Below are positions 1 through 11,658 of a stretch of 64,000 nt of DNA, in pieces. Position 1 is the stretch's first letter, and each line of letters opens with the position of its first letter. Source of the DNA: Nymphaea colorata (Eukaryota > Streptophyta > Magnoliopsida > Nymphaeales > Nymphaeaceae). The DNA lies in NCBI RefSeq assembly GCF_008831285.2, contig NC_045148.1, positions 8,191,001-8,255,000 of the forward strand, written 5' to 3'. The position numbers and the translations under genes are program-made. The notes under the pieces were generated by a model, which saw nothing but the letters and a program-made list of their open reading frames with translations, had not been told where the DNA came from and did no database searches.

Positions 1-1457
1 ATGATCTGGCTTTTACTAATTTCTCTCTTATATATATGTATGTGTGTGTGTGTTCAACTAGTCATGTTTTTCATATTTATCTTGCCTTATTTAGCTATAG
101 AAATGAACAAAAAAATGTTAAAATATATAAACTCATGAATACATCAAATGCCTGAGTTAGATTTCATACTCTTAGTTTCTTGCCTTACAAAGTTTAAGCA
201 TCGGTTTTGATGGTTATTTTTCATTCCTATAACTTCGTAAAATTTTATATGTTCGTTCGTTTAATTTATGAAACCAAATTTATATAAAAAATACTTAAAA
301 GTACTGAGAGCATATTTGAGGAGACATACGCTAAGCACATATCAAAGAACCGTCTTTTTGACTTAGTGTAGTGCCTCTCTAGTCGAGATGAGTTATCATG
401 CGCAAGCAAACCACTGTGATGTGTATAATAATTCACTTTCGCACCCAAAATACTCTTCAAAGCAAGTATTTATAGACCATGTTATCTAAGATGATGTGTG
501 GAGCGTCCAGTAGCTTTTTGAAAAGGTTTGTGAAATTTTAGAACTGGCAAGTCAGTGAAAATCATATCATCAGTTTGATTTTTGTGGGTTATTTTTCTCA
601 ACTCCAAACAATAGATCGGATGCACTAAAGTATACTTTAGAGTGTCTGGACTTCACTATATCACCTCCCCACCCAAATCCCAAAGTAGTCTCACCTTCAA
701 CAAAGTCACTTCCATCCATTTCAAACTCTGGTTGCAACAACTCGTTATGTTATATAGGGGAAACACCGATATCCAAGTTGAAATACAGTGGGGGTATCAC
801 CTAGTCACTAAGACTAGCCTTACATCACAGAGAATGAGATGAACGAAAGAAAAAAAAGAGAGTGGCCAGCTCACACAGGCTTTTCATTTTTTTATTTTAA
901 TTTTTACGTTAAGATTGTTTAATATTTTCAGTGAAAACCTGTTGAGGGATAGATCATAGACCCTCATCCATTTTATTAGCAAAAAATGGAAAGATTGTTT
1001 AATATTTACTTTGTTATATATATATAAGTATTTTTTTGAAAGCGTATGAAACCTACGGATCAAACATATGAAACTTACGGATCAGTATGAAAACCTGAAA
1101 CCTACGGATCAGTATGAATGAATCAGTGCCGTCAACAGGCCGTCAACAGAGACAGAGACAAAGGCACATTCAAGGGAAAGCAAGAAAGTCGGACCATGAG
1201 CTTTACTTATCCACTATCCTGAACAACCATTTTACTCGCTTTGTGACAGATGCTGCAGAAAGATGACTTTAGTTCGTTGATTCATACCAAACCGGTCTAT
1301 GAAAACCAGGAGGAAAAAAAAAAGAGAAGCCAACGACGATTAACACAATTAGTAGATCTCAAAATTATATCTATGTGGGGTCATATTATAGATCTAATAA
1401 ATACGCAAAATATGAGAGAAAATTTATTCCGACTAAATTGGCGATCACAACACCTCC
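1..1457. other. Intergenic, no gene seen
   Basis: AT-rich sequence with only short open frames and no recognisable protein similarity. It has a short TATA/TG run near 30-52 and a few copies of a phrase like 'gaaacctacggatca' around 1045-1115, which is a small local direct repeat. I see no RNA gene and no convincing promoter for a plus-strand gene. Confidence 0.5.
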
Positions 1458-1780
1458 TTAGTCACGCCTTGATTGAAGATTTACATTGATTATAAGAAAT
1501 TTACACCGAATCGAGAGCCTTCCCTCCCCGACTCGTTTCGTTTTGCAGAGACCAACCCAAGCCGACGGACCCACTTTCCCGAATATATTCCTCCCATCTC
1601 CGGCCTCAAAGACGCCGGCTTCCGTCCCCCGGAAAATTCCCAACCGCCGGATACCGGCGATATTTCCGGAGACAAAGGTCGAAACTGCACAACCCGAACC
1701 CAACACCCCAAGACTACGGTTTGCACAGTTACAGAGGCGAAAACCGCCTCGATCGGACCCCAAGCCGAGAAATCCGGCTC

Positions 1781-2056
1781 TTAGTTCTGTCCCCAGCAGC
1801 TGACGTACATCACCGTCCGCAGCGACTCGTCGGCCTGCCTTCGCCTCTCCTCGGCCTTTCCGTTCGCCGGGACCGAGCCCCGCTCGGAGCCAGGCGCGGA
1901 AGAGCCGAATCTAGGCGAGCCCAGGGCGCACAAGGAGGACCTAACGGACCCCAGATCCATGGACCGGACGGTGGGGTTCCATTTAAGGCCGGGATCCGCG
2001 TGGCCGTGCGACACAGCCACCCCGGCGGCCACGAATATCCTCCCCATGTAGCTCAT
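1781..2056 (-). CDS. Divergent WIP-family (DUF3774) small protein
   Basis: A 91-residue intronless protein of the plant wound/hypoxia-responsive WIP family (DUF3774). Family members are small, and several Arabidopsis ones (At4g10265, At4g10270) are induced by wounding and low oxygen; the biochemical role is not established. The start is set at the methionine of MSYMGRIFVAAGVAV, which aligns with the first residue of the other copies. The C-terminus (RRRQADESLRTVMYVSCWGQN region, about residues 72-91) matches the family signature. The middle is Gly/Ser/Arg-rich and lacks the KDQGIRFNS block of the main array. The gene is GC-rich, unlike the AT-rich cluster copies, so it is an older subfamily member. 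A TATA box lies about 120 bp upstream of the ATG. The open frame runs 25 codons further upstream, but nothing there resembles the family. Confidence 0.85.
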   Translation of the reverse strand: MSYMGRIFVAAGVAVSHGHADPGLKWNPTVRSMDLGSVRSSLCALGSPRFGSSAPGSERGSVPANGKAEERRRQADESLRTVMYVSCWGQN

Positions 2057-2174
2057 CGTGTTGAGCAAATTTCTCGGCCGGAAACCGGCGGTTCTATCAC
2101 TTCCGGTGTCTCTCTTTGAGATTCCCGGCAAGATAAGCTGGACTTGAGAGGTAAAACGAAGGCGGATAGGCGGC

Positions 2175-2236
2175 TCTTATAGACGAAACAGGTGGTGGTT
2201 TCCCGGAAACCATCTTTTGGGAAACCTGGCGGTTTG
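2175..2236 (-). promoter_or_regulatory. TATA box and TGGTTT inverted repeat for the 1.8-kb WIP gene
   Basis: On the minus strand a TATA box (CTATAAGA, 2175-2182) precedes the gene. Fourteen bases further upstream is TGGTTT-CCCGG-AAACCA (2196-2212), an inverted pair of the anaerobic-response GT-motif core. A second pair AAACC-TGGC-GGTTT follows at about 2223-2236. The same arrangement recurs in the other WIP genes of the window. Function is inferred from the motif, not shown. Confidence 0.6.
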
Positions 2237-4335
2237 GAGCGGTTGGTGGGCGCGGTTTTAGAGGATTGGGTGGTTTCTAAGGGACGTGGCTCCTTTATCT
2301 TGAGAGATCGCCGTCAGCACGAATCAGATTCCGCCACGTATAAAGAATCGGCCCCACCCTGCGGAATCCAGAGAAGTTTTAGGCTCAGGAGAACAATTTC
2401 AGGTTTGGAGTCCGAAGAAGACTTCGCTTACGTGGTCGGAGAACAGGAGACCATGTGAAAGCGGGTCCCACCATCGATGACGTGGCACTGACTCCGGACA
2501 GGTGGACGGTCCAAGCAGTTCCCGATTAACTGGGGGGGAAATTCCTAATCGGATCCAAAAGTTCGGGTCTGCAATTTTGTAATCTAGTACAGGTGAGCCG
2601 AGGTATCGGATCCGGATCGAAGGTGCACATTATCATATTTGACTGAGCAGGATAATCAAAATAACTGGATTTTGGATCTGGTCATAAAACTGAATTCAGA
2701 TTTATCATATACCTGTGTTTGTAAATTGTTCACTTAAAAATATTAAGTTCATATTTTTCTTTTTTCGATGTTTACTTAGAAGAATTTTTGAAATGTCAAC
2801 TTTTCAAAAAATTCAGGGGGGCATTGGCCCCCCCCCTAGGCCCACATTGTTCTCGACTCTCGATTCAGCTCACTTATTGAAGTAGCCCTCGCACCTGCAG
2901 ATCACGTGATTCATTGGCCTTACGTGTTTGCCAAAGGTCGAGACAATTTATCTCCTTTTTTTTTGTCTTTTTATATGCGGAGAGCTTTGCTTAAGATAGT
3001 GAACCTTAAGTTTGTTTTTCTTGGACAAGTGGCATTTATTTTCCAATTCAAGTTTTCTTGGTCCGCTGATTTCCGGATTTTACATCGTGACCTTATGTCA
3101 ATCTTTCTTCCTTGTTTGTACTTTTCTTTCCCTTACTGTTTCCGATTATATTCTTTTCTGCGTTGGATCAGAATATACTCCTTGCGTTTTACACACTTAG
3201 ATTATCATCAATCTTCCTTGGGTGTTTGATAAGGTCAGAATTGTATATTTGTAGAATTAAAATTTTCATTTTCTGTGAAATGGGAATTGTAAAGTGTTTT
3301 GAATCGACATATGCATCTTCCTTAGCTAATTCAGATCCAGATCTAAACAGGATTTGAATTCTGACCTGCATATGATTCCATAAACATATACGTGTAGTTC
3401 TTGTTTTGTTTTTCCTTTATTGGCTGCATTTGAGTTAGATCGGCAGCAACTTTTTACTGTGGTTCAGATGAATTACCGTGAAATGATTTACCTTCCCCAT
3501 CAAAGCCAAAGAGTGGGAGGAATTCATGTTCCCCATTCCCCACCACCGCCTCCTTCTCCCCATCTTCATGGAGAATAATTGGTGTGCATTCTCCTGTCCC
3601 CATTGTGATGCTGTCAGAGCTCTTTTTGGTACAGTGCAGTGCCAGATCCCACACGCCAAAAGCTTTTACTACAGCGCTCTCGTTGTTTCCGCAGGCACAG
3701 GCACGCTGGATCGTCTCTCTTTTACAGCTTCTGAAGATTACCCCAAGTTCTGAACCTTTCCACTTTTTCTGCAGAAAGCAGGCGTCACTTTTTCTGGATA
3801 AAGAAGGTTGGTTATCCTATCCATGCTTCCCAGCGCGTCATCTGGTTATCCGGATTTTGGATTTCAAAATCTGATTTTGTATGGGCTTACTTTACATTCA
3901 TCAATGTTCTTGCGAACAGTAGATTTGATAACTCTGAATTTGAGATATGTAATCATCCCCATAAGTTTATACATCATGAGGAAGGCAGAGAGCTGACTGA
4001 AGATCTATGAATATAAAAATGAAAGGATTATGTGTTATGGGTATTTCGTTCTACCACCCAATAAAATGGTATGGTTTCGATGCTCTGCCATTTCATCCTC
4101 ACGCTCATCTCCTCCCTATACCTTTGGAAGGAAAATCCTCAGCAGCCAACGGTTGAGTAACTCCCTGATTGATTTCCAGGGATCTTGAACCACTGGGATA
4201 TGTAAGTGAAGAAGGGGCTGTAACGTGTAATCCTTTATAAGGAGATCAATCATACGATATCAAGATGAGAAAATAAGAGGAAAAACAAAGCTTCTTCTGT
4301 TTCCATGGATGTAGGCTATTAACTCCGAACCACGT
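2237..4335. other. Intergenic, no gene seen
   Basis: The left edge to about 2520 is the GC-rich upstream flank of the WIP gene. Beyond it the DNA is AT-rich. A C-rich phrase at 2815-2850 is typical of decayed transposon ends. Open frames around 2906-3229 and 3526-3874 are short, overlap each other on both strands and show no recognisable domain. Confidence 0.4.
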
Positions 4336-4338
4336 TAA

Positions 4339-4582
4339 GGGTCTGTTTGATTGTCGGGTGAAATTTAACATGGTAAATTTATCATGGTAAATTTTTTTAA
4401 GAAAATTTACAAGATGAAATTTCTCATTCTTCCAATACGAGGCTCTATTTAATGCACTAGAAGAATTTAACGTGGTAAATTTAACCCTATTTAATGCATT
4501 TTAAGTTGGGCAGGTGAAATTTCACCTGCCCATACCATTTTTTTCCTCCCCTCTCATTTTACCCTGGCTATCAAATGGGGCC
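4339..4582. mobile_element. Tourist/PIF-Harbinger-type MITE
   Basis: A 244-bp non-autonomous element. The ends are inverted repeats (GGGTCTGTTTGATTG on the left; the reverse complement of the right end reads GGCCCCATTTGATAG). It is bounded by a 3-bp TAA direct repeat (4336-4338 and 4583-4585), the target-site duplication expected for Tourist/Harbinger elements. It has no coding capacity. Confidence 0.6.
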
Positions 4583-4758
4583 TAAGTTCGAGTTGTTCAT
4601 TTCTTCCTGCTTTCCTTTCATGAAATTTAACAGTTTTGTTATGTTTTAACTTGCATATTGATGCCCTCCACAGATACTTGCCACTTATGAGCCCCAGCTC
4701 CATCGTCCATCAAAGGATTTTTGAGATGGGAGATCAATTTTTTGAAAATTTCAAAATC

Positions 4759-4940
4759 TAAGATCTCAATGTTTCATATCTCTTCAGATCTTAAATCCAT
4801 GGTAGTTCGATAACCTCCTTAGCTAAATCATTAATCTGTAAATCGTGATTAAGATCTCAATGTTTCATATCTCTTCAGATCTTAAATCCATGGTAGTCTG
4901 ATAACCTCCTTAGCAAAATCATTAATCTGTAAATGGAGAT
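4759..4940. repeat. Tandem duplication, 91-bp unit x2
   Basis: The phrase beginning 'taagatctcaatgtttc' at 4759 is repeated from 4850 with only a few differences, including the 'ttaatctgtaaat' near the end of each unit. It looks like a local duplication with no coding role visible. Confidence 0.75.
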
Positions 4941-6768
4941 TCTGCTCACCGAACCACCAATTTTCCTTGTTAGATTGGGAACTTACAAACAAGTTAGAAA
5001 CTCTGCTATAATCTGTTAGTGTAGTCGACGGTGATGGGGATTGGAAAAAGGAAGACATAATGAGATAAAAGTTCCTGCATTGCACAGTTCGATTCTCATG
5101 GCGCTACATGGATGAGTCAAGGTTCAAATAACTTCACCACATGGAAACTCAAAATCTAAAAATGGATTTTTCAACACTGCTGGAAATCGTAAAAGCCGTC
5201 GACCAGGATCAAATCCATTGTTTATTAACTCAAGTTCGAGCCAAGGTGGACTCTATTTTGATGCAGAAGAAGATTCTGATCACCCGCCCAATTGCCTGTA
5301 AGTTGTCGAGTGAACAAGAGGAGAATCCCAGGGCCCAAGTGCTTGCAGAATCATGGAGTATTTCGCTCCAAAGTCCAAGCTGCGAGATGCTTAATCAACA
5401 ATTTTGTAGTCACTGAAGACGTAGAGGCATCCTAAATGGTGGTGATCCTGAACGACATTTTGGAGGGGAAAGAAAAATTCGTTAGGCAAAGATTTTAATT
5501 ATTATCAGTATGGGTTTGTATTTTAGTTGATACGGCCCCTTTCCCCAGATATTTTAATAAAATATCATTAAAAGTTTTTATCATGCAGCGCCATATGGAT
5601 TTGATCACTAACACAGCATATCATTATGTATTGGTCAATATCACTCTATTTTTATTTTTTCTGAATTTAAAAATAATCTAATTTTTTAAAAAACGGATTA
5701 ATAGAAAAAATATAAAAATATCAACCGTATTAACGATGCACCATATAAGCAAGGGGATGATACGCGTTCAGGCGTGTCTTATACGTATATTCTAAATGTA
5801 ATAAAGAATTGTACATTTATCTTATGTGATGTAGTAGGGCTTATCCTTACCGTCGAAGGCCCCGTTGATCCTAAGTTGTGTTTCTGTTGATCCCAAGTTC
5901 TATTGATCTTAAGTTGTGTCGGTGTTAGTGATTGTAGAAGTGCATGCTTCAACTAACCATTTTATTGAAGTATACCGCCCTGAAGAATCAAACTAGAAAC
6001 ATATATTTTCAAATCTCCTAACTTAATGGTTGCTGTTCTTAACACTAAAGATATGAATATGATAATAAAAAAACATGAATTGCTTTTATTATCATATTAT
6101 GGAACTGAAAATGCTGTTTTTCCTTTTTATTAACATTTTAAAAAATATTACTTCCTCTGGGGAATACGCCCCCAGCTGCCAACTTCTTATATCCAATAAA
6201 TAAATAAAGATATGCCACAAATGGCTTTCATAAAGGGATAAGAGAAATATATTTATTTGGAACGTTAAAATGAGTTGGAAACTGGATGAAGATAGACCAA
6301 CATACGGTCTATACAGGGACTCCGAAAGGAGTTCTCATACCAGAAGAACTGGGAATTCCAATTCTCCGGGGCGTCCAGTTTTCAGCACCTGTGTCCTGTT
6401 CTAATGGCAACCCAAGGAACAGCGCAGAACACACTTCGGTGTTCCCTTATCCAACATTTTGGAAGTAAGGGAACACAACTGTTTCGACCTAGCATCGCAA
6501 CCGTAACTTTTGTTGGGACTGTGCTTAAGGCTGGACATCAGGACTTGATAAGGGCTCGAAAAAAGTGTATCAAGTTCGAACTCGGGTTTCAGGTATCGAG
6601 CCGGCCAAACCCGATGGCCAGCCTAGCTGTGCCACAACTAATTGGTCCAGCCACCGCTTCCAACCTTAACATTGGACGGGTGGCCCAGGCCAGGTCAGGC
6701 TGGCTACCTGGCCCTAATTGGGTCGACTTGCACAGCTGGGTAGGGTTTGGGTCAAGGTTGCAAACAGT
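4941..6768. other. Intergenic, no gene recognised
   Basis: AT-rich DNA. An open frame of 91 codons at 5141-5416 (+) and one of 143 codons at 6404-6835 (+) exist. Neither resembles a known family, and the second runs into a transposon at its 3' end. Confidence 0.4.
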
Positions 6769-6969
6769 CAGGGGGCGGAGGGAAGGGGGGCCTAGGCCAT
6801 GGCCCCATCCCAATCAAATGAAAAAAAAAATATAGTGTAAAAATTGATTTTTTTTTTTTGCTTTTATGTATTTTTGTTGTGTGAGTTAAGTTTGGCCCTA
6901 CCCAAATTCAACCCATAAAACACAGCCTCCATTTGGCCCGCCCTTGAAGAAAATCCTGGTTTCGCCCCT
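6769..6969. mobile_element. Decayed hAT-type MITE
   Basis: It begins CAGGGGGCGGAGGG and ends with a CGCCCC-type inverted terminus (tttcgcccct), the same terminal type as the better preserved elements at 7775 and 10868. The flanks are only imperfectly duplicated (caaacagt against tacacagt), so the boundaries are approximate. Confidence 0.45.
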
Positions 6970-7774
6970 ACACAGTCACGATGAAAATGGACTGCAGGCA
7001 CGGGCTGCGGCGTGATCCAAGCTTGATTTCTTATCGAGTTTGTTCGAGCCGAGTGAGACTGGACATTTAGGTTAAAATCAAGAAATGGCGAACTATCGAA
7101 CATAAAAGTCAGTCAACTTGATAATTTCTTACAGAACAGCAAAAGGTATATTAATCTAAGAGAAATTTCTTCGCCTTCCTGACTCAAACCATCATCAAAG
7201 TCAGTCAACTTGATAAATTGGCCAAAAACTTCCATCACATAAGGAAAGCACAAGAGAATGAGTTAGAGATGGTGACATTCTGATTATGATTCGATCTGAC
7301 TGGTTCCCCCATGCTTATATGGTTCGCTGTAGAACTAATAATTAAGATGAAGGGCATAAGTTAAAAAAACATTTATACTTGGAGGGGCACCTATATATGT
7401 ATAAAAATAAATATTAAAATTTTCAGTAAAAGTTAGAGTGGGCAACTGCCCACCCTGGGCCATGCACCAAATAGTAGGCCGGTTCGCATTTCTACCAGTG
7501 ACCAGGTGTGAACATGTCTTAAAGAGTTTCGTGCACAATTTATTATTTACATTTAGCCTGGATACATAATTTAATTCATTACATATTGGTGTCCATAGGA
7601 TTTAAGGTTTTTGATATGAATCGAATCCTTGCTCCACAACTACAAATTTCTAGCTTAGCCATTGCGTTCTACCATAATAGAAAATCAAAACCCATGCATT
7701 CATCTTACTTTCTTCACCAGTGACGATTAATTTTAGGTTAAAAACCACAACCACTTGGTAGGGAGTGTCACACC

Positions 7775-7968
7775 CAGGGGCGAAGCTAAGATTTTCTTCA
7801 GGAGTGGGCCGACAGTCCAACTAGATCCGGGTAGAGCCAAATCGAATTCAAATTCAAAAGATGCATGACACAATTAAAAAAATTTATTTTTTTCAATATA
7901 AGTTTTTTTTTTTTCATTGGCCAGGGTGGGGCCATGACCTAGGCGGCTCCCCCCTCCCTCCGCCCTTG
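7775..7968. mobile_element. hAT-type MITE with 8-bp TSD
   Basis: A 194-bp element with inverted ends (CAGGGGCGAAG on the left; CTCCGCCCTTG on the right). It is flanked by a perfect 8-bp direct repeat GTCACACC (7767-7774 and 7969-7976). An 8-bp target-site duplication with a CAGGGGCGG-type terminus is characteristic of hAT elements. The interior is poly-A/T and non-coding. Confidence 0.75.
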
Positions 7969-8450
7969 GTCACACCGGCATGGTGGAACTAAAAATTTAA
8001 GTCGAAGATGAATTATAATGCAATGCTTTTCTTTAAGAGTGCCAAACACGTGGAGATCAAGTTTTCTCAATACTTATCTGATTTTCAACACTTTTACTCA
8101 AAAACCTGGCAAAGAAATTCAAATCTGACGATCAACAAGCGGTTTCAACTCCTGGATAACTTTAAACATGTTGCAATATTTTAATGGAAAATGCCCTTTG
8201 AGTGTGAATTAAATAGTGGTAGATTTCGTTTTCCCCTTCACATTCACATTCACATTTCCAAAAAATATTGCCGCTGCACTATATGCTTTGGTGCCAAACT
8301 TATGCATAAAGTGATGTAAAAGCAAATCTATGATACAAAAAATGGAAGTATAAAAGTATAAAATATTTCTCTTTCTCTTTTGTAGAGAATAATCCAACTC
8401 ATAGTCGATCACATCATGACAGGCATATTGGCATTAGTGCTTCACCTTGC

Positions 8451-8732
8451 ATGGTCCTGATCTTAGCTGTAGATGGAAAAATAACAAACGGCACTACAGA
8501 ATCCTTGCCATATGAAGAAGATGATGAATATTATTACATAGACAATAAACTATTCTCTCTGGCCCATTTGTCCCTAGGCTTGAATAATTGGTGTCACGTG
8601 AAAGAACCAGGCAATGGCACAATGGATTTCATAAGATTCGTTCGTGATCGAGATCATGATGAATTGGATCGGCGTATGCCAAAAGAAGTCTGCTCGATCT
8701 GGATCCAAGAAAGATTTCTTGTGGCGAGATAG
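8451..8732 (+). CDS. Unidentified 93-codon open frame
   Basis: I do not recognise this protein. The reading frame is acidic in its first third (EEDDEYYY), with charged stretches such as RDRDHDELDRR, and does not look like low-complexity noise. It is closed by a stop shortly upstream of the ATG. It could be an exon relic or a chance frame. There is no recognisable promoter, and the neighbours on both sides are transposon debris. Confidence 0.2.
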   Translation: MVLILAVDGKITNGTTESLPYEEDDEYYYIDNKLFSLAHLSLGLNNWCHVKEPGNGTMDFIRFVRDRDHDELDRRMPKEVCSIWIQERFLVAR

Positions 8733-9029
8733 AGATGTTGTATCACAAGTAGGAATGTGGATGATTCGGATTTCATTTGATGTCAGAGGCTGAATCCCAA
8801 TCTCATTATGAATAAGATTTTTGATTTTGGTATTGGATTTTCTTAATTTCCAAATTAATGGGGACTAATTAATCTCAAATTTGCATATCTTAATCTGATA
8901 AAGAGTAAAGATTGTGGATCTGGTTTTGTATTCTGGACTTCTCAATCCAATTTATGTTCCTAAACTTGAGGTGGAATGGATTTGTTGGGCAGAAGTCTAT
9001 GGCACATAACACAAATACCATCAAACCTA

Positions 9030-9279
9030 TGTCACCAAGATGCGGGTGCAGGTGCCGGCACGACACATCTCAAAAAATTTAGGTGCGGCGGTGCGGCAAG
9101 AATATTTATTATTATTATTAATTTACTATTATTATATATTAATAATATCAAATTTATTTAAAAAACCAAAAAATAAACTCAAATTAACGCCGTGCGGGTT
9201 GGGTGCGAATCTGGGTCACACCCGCACCCGCGTCACATCGATGCAGGTGCGTCACCAGGGTTGCCGCACCCTGGTGACA
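9030..9279. mobile_element. Inverted-repeat element flanked by TA
   Basis: A 250-bp segment with inverted ends (TGTCACCAAGATGCGGGTGC on the left; the reverse complement of the right end reads TGTCACCAGGGTGCGGCAAC). It is flanked on both sides by TA, as for Tc1/mariner-type insertions, although a dinucleotide match can be chance. The interior is AT-rich with further GC-rich palindromic pieces near both ends. The family is not identified. Confidence 0.5.
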
Positions 9280-9320
9280 TAGCATCAAACTGTAAGAGGC
9301 TCAGGGCCCTCTTGCAAACC

Positions 9321-9611
9321 AGGGCATCGGGCTGACCCGATGTCCGCAACCAGAGTTCGGGTCCTGGTCCCTATACCCGAAACCCAAGCCCGAGCCCTCC
9401 CTAGTTACAATAAAAAATAATTTTTAAATGTAAAATAAATTTTTTAAATATAAAATATATTTTTAATAATAAAATATATATTTAATAAAATAAAATAATT
9501 TTTATTTGTTGTTGGGCCGAATTGGGCCCCCGTTGGGCCCACCTAAATCGGTTTTTTTGGTTCCGGGCTTGGGCCTGATCGAGTAAAGTGGGTAGCCAGC
9601 CCGATGCCCGG
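9321..9611. mobile_element. MITE-like inverted repeat element
   Basis: The left end reads GGGCATCGGGCTG and the right end CAGCCCGATGCCC, a 13-bp perfect inverted repeat. They enclose GC-rich subterminal and AT-rich central sequence. No clear target-site duplication was found, so the superfamily is open. Confidence 0.45.
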
Positions 9612-10097
9612 GTCTACCTAATTGTGCCTTTATTATTTTTAAGTGAAAGAAATCCTCTAGAGAATATTCTGATATGCATCTATGCAATCAAGGTGGCGCT
9701 TGCAAGTATATATAAAAAGTATTTAAACGCCAATATACCTGTCATAATTGTGCTGAACTCGGGTCAATTAAGCTCGAGCCGAAGATTGGAAAACCCCGTT
9801 CACTCAAAAAGAGAGGAAGAACATCCCTAATGTTGCTTGCAGATGATGTGGGGATCTCCTTACGGCTATTTACTATTTTGAAGAAGGGTCCAGAATGCCA
9901 ACCTCTTTTAATTAGAGCTCAAAATAAAAGTTAGCCCATTGGAAGCATAAGTTGTTACCGTATGCTTACAAAATTGCTCTAATCAAACATGCGTTGACAG
10001 CCATTCCTCTTTATAAGAGTTTTGTTGACAAGATTCCCAATTCAATCATTTACAGAGTTGAGAGGTACTCACGCCAATTTTCTGTGGGGGCAGCAGT

Positions 10098-10290
10098 GAC
10101 ATGTTTATTGACGTTTTCAAACGGAACGTCGGTAAAAGCTCAACTTCAATGTCCTAAGGCAAGTGTCGGTAAAGACTACTTTCACCAATGTCTTGTCTTG
10201 TTGTTCAGGACGTTGATCAAAATTAATCTTCACCAAACATTTAAAGCGGGACGTTGGTAAAAATAGCATTTCACTGACGTCTAGCTTTCC
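10098..10290. mobile_element. Possible CACTA transposon subterminal remnant
   Basis: Repeated phrases of the type 'aacgtcggtaaaa', 'tgtcggtaaaga' and 'acgttggtaaaaa' occur at irregular spacing. Similar arrays lie near the ends of plant CACTA/En-Spm elements. Neither terminus is intact here and there is no transposase, so this is a tentative call. Confidence 0.3.
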
Positions 10291-10668
10291 TGTGCGTTAT
10301 TCAATCTGTCTTTTTTTGTAGCTCAACTTCTGGAACAGATGCTTGATCTATCTAAAAGTTTATATCTAAGTTTTAGAAAATTTTATTTGTTCTATATAAA
10401 AATTTTAAAAAATATATCGGCTCGAGTCAAAATTTAGAAACAATAATTCGATCGGTCTCATGAAAAAATTCTCATTCCGCCCCAAAATCAAGCCTTCGTA
10501 GATGCCACTCTCTCTCTCTCTCTCCCTCTCTCTCAAGTGGGTGTTCTGGGTTTCTACCAAACGACTCTTCCTCTTCTTCCGACATTCTCTCTCTCTTTCT
10601 CCTCTTATCCTGCATATAAAAGCTCATCACATCATCTTTGATCTTGCCTGGATGTGCTATGACCGAGG

Positions 10669-10834
10669 GGCAGAGGCAAGTGTGGACATTGTATGGACAA
10701 TTACCCATACAAACCAACAAAAAATGCTTGTTTTTGTATTGATACTTCAACGTAATTTTTCTCAATTTACATATTGGTGCCCTTTCAAAATTTTAAATTT
10801 TATAACTAGTGCTAGAATTTTCTAGCTCCGCCCC
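10669..10834. mobile_element. Decayed hAT-like MITE
   Basis: The right end (tagctccgcccctg) has the CAGGGGCGGAG-type terminus of the intact element 34 bp downstream. The left end (gaggggcagaggcaag) is a degraded version. Flanks match at about 6 of 8 positions. The exact boundaries are uncertain. Confidence 0.4.
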
Positions 10835-10867
10835 TGCTTGGACCAAATGGTACATCTCACATTCCAG

Positions 10868-11045
10868 CAGGGGCGGAGGGAGGGGAGGGTCCGCTCGGGC
10901 CATGGCCCGGGTGAGCCCAGGAATTTTTTTTTTTTTACATTGAAAAAATCAAAAATTTTTAGTTTGGCCCGACCGATCGCTCCTCTTGACCCGGCCCTCA
11001 AATCGTCTTGGCCCGGCCCCAGAAAAAATCCTTGCTCCGCCCCTG
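10868..11045. mobile_element. hAT-type MITE with perfect 8-bp TSD
   Basis: A 178-bp element with perfect inverted ends (CAGGGGCGGAG / CTCCGCCCCTG). It is flanked by an exact 8-bp duplication CATTCCAG (10860-10867 and 11046-11053). The short length and absence of an open frame mark it as non-autonomous. The intact duplication suggests a fairly recent insertion. Confidence 0.85.
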
Positions 11046-11598
11046 CATTCCAGTGATATGATTGCACATGCACACACCAAAAGGAAATGGAAATAAAAAC
11101 CAACTTATGATAATAAATAATCTTCTACACTTTCTATTATTTGTGACAGGACTAAAGGGAAAAGCATGAGATCAATAAATTGCATGAGCTAGCAATGATG
11201 GTTGAAAGGGTTAGAGAGCAAGATCCAATAAAAACAACCAATATTTTTACAAAAGCACACACCAGTTCTGATTTAATAGCAAAACACGCTTAAGTTTTGG
11301 TTTCTTTCATTTAACCCCTTGCCCCTTGTTTCCTACGTAGTTTAGATGGTTAAATGAAAATATTCAACATATATATATTTTTTTTACATTAAAACCTCAA
11401 AAATTTTTTGTTGACTTGCCACACATGTAACTGCCTACCTTAAAGCGCAAAACTTCCAAGTGATGGATCCTTGAACCTTAGAAATATATGACAAAGTTTT
11501 TTTTAGAAATCTTATATGACAAAGTTTCATTTTAGAAATCCCGGGTTGTGCTGACTCAAGCTCATGTCACTCCCTATTAAGCACGCTCGAGCTCAATA

Positions 11599-11613
11599 TC
11601 TCTCTCTCCCCCC

Positions 11614-11658
<45 letters not shown>
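11599..11658. repeat. (TC)n/(TA)n compound microsatellite
   Basis: A CT-rich run (from about 11599) passes directly into a TA run ending near 11657. Simple sequence only. Confidence 0.85.

Noticed and set aside
6404-6835. 143-codon plus-strand frame.
   Set aside because: Its 3' part is inside a decayed hAT MITE and the remainder has no domain.
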